From contig DASRVA010000198.1 of assembly GCA_035687745.1 (NCBI GenBank), forward strand, positions 1-23,988: 23,988 bases of DNA, read 5' to 3'. Below, piece by piece: positions 1 through 5,408 of this stretch. Positions within the stretch are counted from its first letter, which is position 1; each line of letters begins with the position of its first letter. This DNA is from DASRVA01 sp035687745 (GTDB taxonomy: Bacteria > Gemmatimonadota > Gemmatimonadetes > JACCXV01 > JAHWKZ01). Made by a program: the position numbers and the translations under genes. The notes beneath the pieces were generated by a model, which saw only the letters and a list, made by a program, of their open reading frames with translations, did no database searches and was not told where the DNA came from.

Positions 1-153
1 GCGCATGTCGCGCAATCCAGTGACGCCATCTGCCCAGTCTCCTTCGATTGGGGCGCGCCCCTCGAGCTCGAGGCCAAGTTCGGTGAAGAACTCAATGGCG
101 GCGTCGATGTCTTCTACCACGATGCCTACGTTGTCCATACGCTTGACCGTCAT
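1..153 (-). CDS. VOC-family (glyoxalase/bleomycin-resistance fold) protein, N-terminal part only
   Basis: The first 51 codons of a gene that runs off the left window edge. The protein begins MTVKRMDNVGIVVEDIDAAI and continues into FFTELGLELEGR. This is the usual first beta-alpha unit of vicinal-oxygen-chelate proteins: a metal-ligand-bearing strand (often H or Q, here N8) followed by the 'vxDidaaieFYteLG' helix. The start is supported by an AGGGAG Shine-Dalgarno sequence 5 bases before the ATG. A GTTAGAC heptamer, resembling an integron core site, lies 14 bases upstream. VOC proteins include dioxygenases, glyoxalases and antibiotic-binding proteins; the substrate cannot be told from this fragment. 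Orientation matches the other minus-strand genes up to 5.2 kb. Confidence 0.8.
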   Translation of the reverse strand, partial: MTVKRMDNVGIVVEDIDAAIEFFTELGLELEGRAPIEGDWADGVTGLRDMR

Positions 154-381
154 GATATCTCCCTGGCGTCTAACGCTTGGAGGTAAGCTGCGTGCTTCTC
201 CAGCTCCTTCACATCTGAACAGGCATACGAGCTATTGCCAGAGCGTTCCAGAATTCGTGAACTGCAGAACACGCTGGCATGAAGCCGGCGGCGTCTAGAT
301 GCATCCGTCGCCGCGGCCTACTTACATGCCAGTCGGCGCAGGGAGCAGAACAATGTGGAAGAGGTGTGTCATTTCCCAGAG
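154..381. other. Non-coding gap between the two VOC genes, with a possible integron core site
   Basis: About 230 bases without a convincing gene. Read on the minus strand, the end next to the first VOC gene carries CAAGC then GTTAGAC (168-174). This fits the GTTRRRY core of attC sites and sits just before a Shine-Dalgarno sequence and ATG, as at a cassette boundary. A GGAG/CTCC-flanked short hairpin lies next to it. I could not find a matching inverse core and L boxes, so a complete attC is not supported. Confidence 0.3.
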
Positions 382-807
382 TCAGCCCTGATCGAAGTGA
401 TTCGGCCAAATGTCGCTGTCTGCGATTTCGAGAACATTCCCGGCCGGGTCATGGAAGTAGAACGAGCGTCCGCTGAAGGGTGACGTCCACTCGACTTCCT
501 CGATGATCAGAACATCTGCTTGCCGGATCCAACTCTTCCAAGCCTCGTATGCGCCGTCAGGTGCCACGAAGCAAGTATGTGACCTCCCCGTCGTCCCGTG
601 CGGAGGAGGACTAGATTGAATCGCGCTCTCATCCGCATTGAAGAGCAACAGCATGCCGTTGCTGAGTCGGTAGTTTCCTCCCGAAACGCGGTTCTCACGG
701 AGCCCTAAAACCTCGTCATAGAACCTGATCATCTCAACGTGCGTGTCTTCGCGGCAGTAAAGGACCGTCTCAAGGATCCGACTCAGCGCAGGCGGCACCG
801 CGTTCAT
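382..807 (-). CDS. VOC-family (glyoxalase-like) protein
   Basis: A 141-residue single-domain VOC protein. It shows two beta-alpha-beta-beta-beta modules: an N-terminal unit (LETVLYCREDTHVEMIRFYD) with 'FYDEVLGLRE', and a C-terminal unit ending in 'SFYFHDPAGNVLEIAD', the classic VOC signature with the metal-binding Glu near the end. The middle segment RSHTCFVAPDGAYEAWKSWI starts the second module. The ATG at 807 is preferred over an upstream GTG at 819 because a strong AAGGAGG (819-825) lies 11 bases before the ATG and overlaps that GTG. Family members act as metal-dependent lyases, dioxygenases or drug-sequestering proteins; nothing here fixes the substrate. It lies between another VOC gene and an HxlR regulator, all on the minus strand. 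Confidence 0.85.
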   Translation of the reverse strand: MNAVPPALSRILETVLYCREDTHVEMIRFYDEVLGLRENRVSGGNYRLSNGMLLLFNADESAIQSSPPPHGTTGRSHTCFVAPDGAYEAWKSWIRQADVLIIEEVEWTSPFSGRSFYFHDPAGNVLEIADSDIWPNHFDQG

Positions 808-956
808 GATCCTACACACCTCCTTCGGCGCGAACGATGTCCGGCGATTTCGCCATGGTGCAACACCTGAAGCCCGCTCTGTCCTGCCGCTCCATCCAGC
901 CCTTTCACCCCACTGGTTCAGGTTGATGACATGAGTGGCCTGCGTCGACTATGGCT

Positions 957-1655
957 TCAGCCTGCGGAGCTCGCTGCACTAGGGGAGACCCGCTTGATGT
1001 GAGCGAACATGCTCCGGGCATTCCACGTGGGGAAGGCTCGGACGAGCCATGATGGGCCGTAGAGTTGGATGCGGCGGTCCCGGATGGCTGCGGCCCAACT
1101 GAGCTGGCCGGCGTGCCATTTGACGAAGGCTTCGGCTTCTGCCGTGATGTACAAGTCCTCGTCCAGCCCCGGGTACGTCTTGCAGATCTCGGTGTCGCCG
1201 AACTCGATCAGCAGCCAGTACCGCTCAGGAGACCGGCGACCGGTGAAGTCGAACTGAATGACGACGCGTCGATCCGGGAGCCGGTCGCGGCGCAGCGCGT
1301 TGCACATCGACCACAGAGCCACGAATGGATCGAGGTTCTCCGGGGCTATCTCGAGCCAGCGTGCCCCCCACTCGCCGAGCGACACACAGACCTTGAACAG
1401 GTCATGACCGGCGGGTGTGAGCTCGTAGTGGCGCCCGCGGCCGGCAGGTTTGGGTCCAGACTCGACGATGCCGAGCCGTTCCAGTTGCTTGAGGCGCTGC
1501 GAGAGCAGTGTGCGGGAGAGCCCCGGCGCACCCTCCAGGATCTCGCTGAAACTTCCGCAGCCCAGGGACAGGTTGCGGACGATCAGTGGTGTCCAACGCT
1601 CGGCAAAGATCTCGGCACCACGGGCGATGGGGCAGTACTGGCCGTAGGTCCGCAT
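957..1655 (-). CDS. HxlR-type winged-helix transcriptional regulator with SCP2-like C-terminal domain
   Basis: A 232-residue predicted repressor or activator. Residues 1-100 are an HxlR/MarR-like winged helix: the 'YGQYCPIARGAEIFAERWT' start typical of HxlR, 'SRTLLSQRLKQLERLGIVE' as recognition helix region, then the wing 'GRGRHYELTPAG'. Residues about 115-215 resemble the SCP2/sterol-carrier-like domain often appended to this subfamily ('RYWLLIEFGDTEICKTYPG', 'DLYITAEAEAFVKWHAG'), perhaps a ligand sensor. The ATG at 1655 is chosen because a good promoter (TTCAAA, 17 bp, TACAAT) would start transcription at about this ATG, implying a leaderless message. An alternative start 18 bases upstream would precede the transcription start. 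It diverges from the FAD oxidase gene and is a likely regulator of it through the shared inverted repeat. Confidence 0.85.
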   Translation of the reverse strand: MRTYGQYCPIARGAEIFAERWTPLIVRNLSLGCGSFSEILEGAPGLSRTLLSQRLKQLERLGIVESGPKPAGRGRHYELTPAGHDLFKVCVSLGEWGARWLEIAPENLDPFVALWSMCNALRRDRLPDRRVVIQFDFTGRRSPERYWLLIEFGDTEICKTYPGLDEDLYITAEAEAFVKWHAGQLSWAAAIRDRRIQLYGPSWLVRAFPTWNARSMFAHIKRVSPSAASSAG

Positions 1656-1661
1656 GACGCC

Positions 1662-1690
1662 ATTGTAACCCACCCATGGTCGGTTTTGAA
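1662..1690 (-). promoter_or_regulatory. Predicted promoter of the HxlR regulator gene (leaderless)
   Basis: On the minus strand TTCAAA (1685-1690) and TACAAT (1662-1667) are separated by exactly 17 bases. The predicted start of transcription, 6-7 bases further on, falls at the ATG at 1655, so the mRNA would have no leader. The -35 box is overlapped by the left arm of the inverted repeat at 1687-1709. Confidence 0.5.
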
Positions 1691-1709
1691 GTCCAGATTT
1701 TTGACTTCA
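1687..1709. promoter_or_regulatory. Inverted-repeat operator between the HxlR regulator and FAD oxidase genes
   Basis: A perfect 7-bp inverted repeat, TGAAGTC (1687-1693) and GACTTCA (1703-1709), with a 9-base AT-rich spacer. It overlaps the -35 box of the regulator promoter and contains a TTGACT that could serve as -35 for the oxidase. The position between a regulator and its divergent neighbour, and the roughly 16-base centre-to-centre arm spacing, fit binding by a dimeric winged-helix protein. Confidence 0.55.
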
Positions 1710-1799
1710 CAGCCGACGTCCACCGTGGTTAGATGGAAGCGGTCGGAGGGACGCCCCCGACGACCAACGGTTGGCCACCTGAGTACGGAGGCGACGACC

Positions 1800-3257
1800 A
1801 TGAAGATCAACGAATTCCGGGGCCAGCAGATCACGGCCGACCACCCCGAATACGACACCGCCCGCGCCGTGTGGAACGGCGCCATCGACCGCCACCCGCG
1901 ACTGATGGCCCGCTGCAGCGGGGCCGCCGACGTGGCCGCGGCCGTGCGTTTCGCGCGCGACCACGACCTGGAGATCGCGGTACGCGGCGGGAGCCACAGC
2001 GTGGCCGGCACCGCGGTCTGCGACGACGGCATCGTCATCGACCTCTCGGCGATGCGGGCCGTGTGGGTCGACCCCGTCGCCCGCATCGCCCGGGTGCAGG
2101 GTGGCGCCCTGTGGGGCGACGTCGACCACGAGACGCAGGCCCACGGGCTGGCCACGACCGGCGGCATCGTGGGCCACACCGGCGTCGCCGGCCTCACCCT
2201 GGGCGGTGGCATCGGCTGGCTCATGCGCAAGCACGGTCTCACGATCGACAACCTGCGCGCCGTCGATGTCGTGACCGCCGATGGCGAATTGCTGCGGGCC
2301 TCCGAAGACCAGCACCCCGACCTCTATTGGGCGCTGCGCGGAGGCGGCGGCAACTTCGGTGTCGTTACCTCCTTCCGGTTCGCGCTGCACCCCGTCGGCC
2401 CGACGGTGACGGCCGGACCCGTCTTCTGGGCGGCCGACGACGCCGCCGAGGTGCTGCGCTTCTACCGGGACTTCGTTTCCGAAATTCCCGACGAACTCGG
2501 CACCATCGTCAAGCTCTGCACCATCCCGCCGCTGTCGGTGATCCCCGAGGCTCTGCACTGGCGACCGGCCATCGCCGTCGGCTGCTGCTACGCCGGCGCC
2601 GTCGAAGACGGCGAACGGGCGGTGCGGACCCTGCGCCACTTCGGGTCACCGCTCATCGACCTGATCTCACCCAAGCCGTACGTCGCCCATCAGTGGGCGC
2701 TCGACGACACAGTTCCCCACGGCTGGCACTACTACTGGAAGTCCACGAACCTCGCCGGACTCTCCGACGACACTATTGGCGTCATCGCCGAACGCGCGTA
2801 CCGAGCCAATTCCCCGAGGTCATACGCGGCCATGTTCCACTTCGGAGGCGCCGTCGCCCGCGTCCCGTACGATGCCACCGCCTTCGCCGCTCGTACGGTC
2901 CCCCACAACATCATCATCCACGGTGCGTGGCGCCCTGAAGAATCCGCAGAGCTCGGCGCGGCCGAGACCACATGGGCGCGGGGTTTCTTCAAAGCCCTCG
3001 AGCCACACCGCGCCGCCAGTGTCTACGTCAACTTTCTCGACGCCGACGAGGACACCGTCCGCGTTCGTGAGGCGTACGGCGACGAGATCTATCAGCGGCT
3101 TGCAGAAGTCAAGACGGAGTACGACCCCGACAACGTCTTCCACCACAACCAGAACATCCGCCCGCGTTCCGTCCCGTCGAGACCCGGGGCCCACCTCTCT
3201 GGCGTCGCCGCTGCGGGGACCACCAGACCGGAGTCTCCACCACCAACTTGGGGGTAA
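1800..3257 (+). CDS. FAD-linked oxidoreductase, berberine-bridge/PCMH type
   Basis: A 485-residue flavoprotein oxidase or dehydrogenase. Residues about 30-205 form the PCMH FAD-binding domain: 'VRGGSHSVAG' with His66 as the usual covalent FAD attachment residue, then 'TGGIVGHTGVAGLTLGGGIG' and 'LRGGGGNFGVVTSFRF'. The second covalent anchor of bicovalent members, Cys in 'GLTCDNL', is Ile149 here, so single covalent attachment is expected. The C-terminal BBE segment 'YVNFLDAD...DPDNVFHHNQNIRP' is present. The final about 25 residues are an unconserved Pro/Gly-rich tail. The start follows GGAGG at a suitable distance; an in-frame open region running back to 1065 is antisense to the regulator and is not coding. 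Such enzymes oxidise sugars, alkaloids or polyketides; the substrate is unknown. The divergent HxlR gene probably controls it. Confidence 0.92.
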   Translation: MKINEFRGQQITADHPEYDTARAVWNGAIDRHPRLMARCSGAADVAAAVRFARDHDLEIAVRGGSHSVAGTAVCDDGIVIDLSAMRAVWVDPVARIARVQGGALWGDVDHETQAHGLATTGGIVGHTGVAGLTLGGGIGWLMRKHGLTIDNLRAVDVVTADGELLRASEDQHPDLYWALRGGGGNFGVVTSFRFALHPVGPTVTAGPVFWAADDAAEVLRFYRDFVSEIPDELGTIVKLCTIPPLSVIPEALHWRPAIAVGCCYAGAVEDGERAVRTLRHFGSPLIDLISPKPYVAHQWALDDTVPHGWHYYWKSTNLAGLSDDTIGVIAERAYRANSPRSYAAMFHFGGAVARVPYDATAFAARTVPHNIIIHGAWRPEESAELGAAETTWARGFFKALEPHRAASVYVNFLDADEDTVRVREAYGDEIYQRLAEVKTEYDPDNVFHHNQNIRPRSVPSRPGAHLSGVAAAGTTRPESPPPTWG

Positions 3258-3269
3258 TGAGGGGATGTG

Positions 3270-3295
3270 TCGCCTAGGGCGGGGCCCAGCGGCGA
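3270..3295. terminator. Hairpin between convergent genes, possible bidirectional terminator
   Basis: TCGCC (3270-3274) pairs with GGCGA (3291-3295), and inside it GGGC (3277-3280) pairs with GCCC (3284-3287) around a GGG loop. It lies in the 47-base gap between the converging FAD oxidase and DUF1801 genes. There is no T-tract, so termination is inferred from position and structure only. Confidence 0.35.
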
Positions 3296-3304
3296 ACTTA
3301 GTCC

Positions 3305-3796
3305 TCAGCTCACCGCTTTCCTCACGAGCGCACCGATCCTTGCCTCTTCGGCGGCGGTCAACTCCTTCAGCGCGAAGGCGGTCGGCCACATGGCGCCTTC
3401 GTCGAGGTTCGCCTCGTCGCTGAAGCCGAACGTCGCATACCTCGATTTGAACTTCTGCGCGCTTTGGAAGAAGCAGACGACCTTGCCGTTCTTGGAATAC
3501 GCGGGCATCCCGTACCAGGTTTTCGGCGAGAGGGCTGGCGCGCTGGTTTTGATGATAGCATGCAGCCGCTTGGCCATGGCGCGATCCGGTTCCCGCATCT
3601 CGCCGATCTTCGCGAGCACCGCGCTTTCCCCGTCCACCTTGTCCTTGTTTGCGCGCGTGCCGCGGCGCGCTTCCGCCTTCAGCTCCTGTGCGCGCTCCTT
3701 CATCGCAGCTCGCTCTTCGGCCGTGAATCCCTTGGACTTCCTGTCGGTAGCGGTGGCGCTCTTGGCTGACCTCTGCGCTCCCTTCTTTGGGCTCAT
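3305..3796 (-). CDS. DUF1801 (YdhG-like) family protein
   Basis: A 163-residue protein. Residues 1-55 are a Lys/Arg/Ala-rich, probably helical extension ('KERAQELKAEARRGTRANKD'). Residues about 60-160 match the DUF1801/YdhG-like fold: 'LHAIIKTSAPALSPKTWYGM', 'PAYSKNGKVVCFFQSAQKFK', 'YATFGFSDEANLDEGAMWP', and a final helical 'KELTAAEEARIGALVRKAVS'. The family is small and cytosolic, related to frataxin-like folds, and its biochemical role is not established. GAGGAGG stands 5 bases before the ATG. The basic N-terminal extension is unusual and might bind nucleic acid, which is speculation. It lies downstream (minus strand) of an attC-like site and a small hairpin, so it may have entered as a gene cassette. 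Confidence 0.85.
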   Translation of the reverse strand: MSPKKGAQRSAKSATATDRKSKGFTAEERAAMKERAQELKAEARRGTRANKDKVDGESAVLAKIGEMREPDRAMAKRLHAIIKTSAPALSPKTWYGMPAYSKNGKVVCFFQSAQKFKSRYATFGFSDEANLDEGAMWPTAFALKELTAAEEARIGALVRKAVS

Positions 3797-3874
3797 GGAA
3801 ACCTCCTCATATATTGACTTGGGTTGGAAACTGTGCCGCGGTTCGAATGCGGGCCCGCCATTCTCACATGCGCC

Positions 3875-3913
3875 AGCTAACGGCGTGCCATTGGCTGCGG
3901 CACAATCCTAGCT
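3875..3913 (-). other. Bipartite hairpin shaped like a miniature attC site
   Basis: Two perfect 5-bp stems are separated by symmetrical 5-base unpaired segments. The outer stem is AGCTA (3875-3879) with TAGCT (3909-3913). The inner stem is GTGCC (3885-3889) with GGCAC (3899-3903), around a 9-base loop. On the minus strand the right-hand core reads GTTAGCT, one base off GTTRRRY. This R-box, spacer, L-box layout is that of a folded attC, but at 39 bases it is shorter than known functional sites. The stop codon of the 36-residue ORF lies in its first arm. A terminator is the alternative, though the following T-tract is lacking. Confidence 0.35.
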
Positions 3914-4018
3914 CACGCTCGTCGAGAAATCCGGAGAACTGCTCGGTGTTTCAGGACGGCAGGCTGGGACATACGCCGAGAACGCCAGGATCGTTAAGAC
4001 CTCCGCACACCTTCTCAC
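3908..4018 (-). CDS. Candidate 36-residue lipoprotein-like small protein
   Basis: A short ORF starting with GTG at 4018, with GGAG six bases upstream (4025-4028). The protein opens MRRCAEVLTILAFSAYVPAC: a basic N-terminus, an 11-14-residue hydrophobic stretch, and V-P-A-C resembling a lipobox with Cys20. Sixteen residues rich in Ser and Pro follow. If real, it would be a tiny acylated or exported peptide of the kind that entericidins and colicin-lysis proteins form; no similarity to either is claimed. It lies between the attC-like site at 4059-4151 and the attC-shaped hairpin at 3875-3913, in the layout of one gene cassette. The evidence is ribosome-binding site, signal-like composition and context only, so it may be chance. 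Confidence 0.4.
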   Translation of the reverse strand: MRRCAEVLTILAFSAYVPACRPETPSSSPDFSTSVS

Positions 4019-4058
4019 GCAACGCTCCGGTTCATTTGATTGTCGCCACGCCCAGGCA

Positions 4059-4151
4059 GCCTAACGACCTGCGGTTGAGCGGTCGGCGGCCACCGATGTT
4101 CGCGGAAAGTAGCGCGGCTGCCTGCCGGTCCGCTCCAACCGATGGCTGGGC
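4059..4151 (-). repeat. attC-like integron recombination site
   Basis: Read on the minus strand just after the methyltransferase stop: GCCCAGC (inverse core, one mismatch to RYYYAAC), a short spacer, L'' box GGTTGGAGCGG, a variable centre, L' box CCGCTCAACC, a spacer, and core GTTAGGC, an exact GTTRRRY. The two L boxes pair perfectly except for one extra G on the L'' side, the extrahelical base typical of attC bottom strands, and pairing continues into the centre. Its total of 93 bp is within the normal attC range, and it begins 2 bp beyond the stop codon of the gene it would serve, with matching orientation. No integrase gene is in the window. Confidence 0.62.
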
Positions 4152-4153
4152 CG

Positions 4154-5158
4154 CTATTCCCGGGCCCACACGAGCGTCGACGGAGTCGGCGTGCCCTCGA
4201 GCTCGATCGACGTGAAACCGGCCTCTTTGAGCCAACTGCGGAAATCAGTCTTTCGCCAGGCGGCGCCCTCCTTTGTCTGGATCAGCATGAACACATGGAA
4301 GATGCCACACCATGGGAACGCCGCCGTGCGATCGTCTTCGAGCAAGAACTCGCTTAGTACGAGGGCCCCGCCTGGCTTGAGTGCGCGCCGCACCCTGCTG
4401 AAAAGCGCCACGTTATCCTGTGGGCTCTCTTGGTGGCAGATGTTCGAGAGGACCACGAGGTCGTATGCAGATTCGCCAAAGTCGGTCGTGTGGAAGTCTC
4501 CGTCGATGGTGGTAAAACGAGTGCCTACGCCAAAGCGATCGACGAATGCGCGCCCGATCCGATTGACGTTTGGCCAATCGATCTGTGTGGCACGTGCCGT
4601 GGCATTCTTCTGCAGCACGAACGCGCTATAGACCCCAGAGCCGCCGCCGATGTCCAGTAGGGACAGGCCGTCCTTCTGGGCCAGGTCGCTCTTCAACAGC
4701 ACTTCTACAACTGGAATAGCCAGCGGAACGATGGCAAGAACTAAATCCTCCCAGAACTCATTGTCAGCTGTATCGGCCGTGTATTGAAAACGCGGGACGC
4801 CCGTACGGGCCACGTCGGCCAAGTCGCGGAATGCATCGCCGAAGGGCGAGTGGGTCAGCTGCGCGTGTGCTCCCAAATAGGCAGGCTGACCTTCGACGAG
4901 ATAGAACTCCGCGTTCGTGTATCGGCCGTCGCGAACCCGCACGAAGCCCAGGGCTACCAATGCATCGAGCAATGCCTGGGCCCCACGACGCGAGATGCCG
5001 GCGCGCGTGGCAATCTGATCGAGCGTAGCGGCGCCCGCCTCGATGTGGGTAAACAGCCGATGCTGACACGCCGCGGCCATAGTCGCAGCCACAGCGTGGG
5101 CAGCCAAGCTCGACTGCATAATGCGATCAGGACTCGGGGGTTGCATCGAACAATTCAT
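4154..5158 (-). CDS. SAM-dependent O-methyltransferase-like protein with N-terminal dimerisation domain
   Basis: A 334-residue class I methyltransferase. Residues about 15-95 form a winged-helix dimerisation domain: 'AATMAAACQHRLFTHIEAGA', then 'AGISRRGAQALLDALVALGF' and the wing 'VRVRDGRYTNAEFYLV'. Residues about 150-330 form the Rossmann domain with motif I 'LLDIGGGSGVYS' (GGGSG at 171-175), acidic 'TQIDWP' after strand 2, 'YDLVVLSNICHQES' and 'ALKPGGALVLSEFLLEDD'. This resembles small-molecule O-methyltransferases of natural-product pathways (Methyltransf_2 type); the acceptor is unknown. The ATG at 5158 is preceded by AGGAGAG; the open frame upstream to 5314 has no family similarity. The gene ends 2 bp from an attC-like site, so it is likely a cassette gene. 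It lies where korB would be expected. Confidence 0.88.
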   Translation of the reverse strand: MNCSMQPPSPDRIMQSSLAAHAVAATMAAACQHRLFTHIEAGAATLDQIATRAGISRRGAQALLDALVALGFVRVRDGRYTNAEFYLVEGQPAYLGAHAQLTHSPFGDAFRDLADVARTGVPRFQYTADTADNEFWEDLVLAIVPLAIPVVEVLLKSDLAQKDGLSLLDIGGGSGVYSAFVLQKNATARATQIDWPNVNRIGRAFVDRFGVGTRFTTIDGDFHTTDFGESAYDLVVLSNICHQESPQDNVALFSRVRRALKPGGALVLSEFLLEDDRTAAFPWCGIFHVFMLIQTKEGAAWRKTDFRSWLKEAGFTSIELEGTPTPSTLVWARE

Positions 5159-5372
5159 GTTGCTCTCCTGTCGTACAAACGCGACTGGAGTCACTGCTGA
5201 AGGTCTTGGACGTGGCCCAAAAGACCGGCCTTGCCCGGACCTGATCCACCAGGCGGGTGGGCTTCGAGGCGGTCTCGATCGCGGCAAATGACATGGGCAG
5301 CTCGACGCTCGCAATTGCCGCGCCGGAGGGGGTAAGGAGTCGGGCCGGGGGGCTCGGCCGTCCCACTGCGGG

Positions 5373-5408
5373 GGCGCACATGGGGGAGAGCCCGCTACGT
5401 CGGGTCAT
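5373..5408 (-). pseudogene. Possible 5' remnant of korB (2-oxoacid:ferredoxin oxidoreductase beta subunit)
   Basis: An ATG overlaps the korA stop as ATGA (5405-5408) and opens a frame reading MTRRSGLSPMCA. KorB proteins of this type start with a short leader and then an 'MCAGCGHDSI'-like [4Fe-4S] motif. After 'MCA' the similarity ends: the frame continues without known domains and stops at 5127. This may be the beginning of a truncated korB joined to foreign DNA. The match is about a dozen codons, so chance is a real alternative. The rest of 5159-5372 shows no gene. Confidence 0.25.

Noticed and set aside
900..956. Possible insertion-sequence end in the direct/inverted-looking CACT...AGTG stretch
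   Set aside because: Only 4-base arms, no transposase and no second end.
1065..1799. In-frame extension of the FAD oxidase start back to 1065
   Set aside because: It is antisense to the HxlR gene and crosses the intergenic operator; the ATG at 1800 has its own ribosome-binding site and starts the conserved domain.
3797..4153. Longer ORFs across the gap between the DUF1801 and methyltransferase genes
   Set aside because: They run through the attC-like site with no ribosome-binding site or recognisable domain; only the 36-residue ORF has supporting signals.
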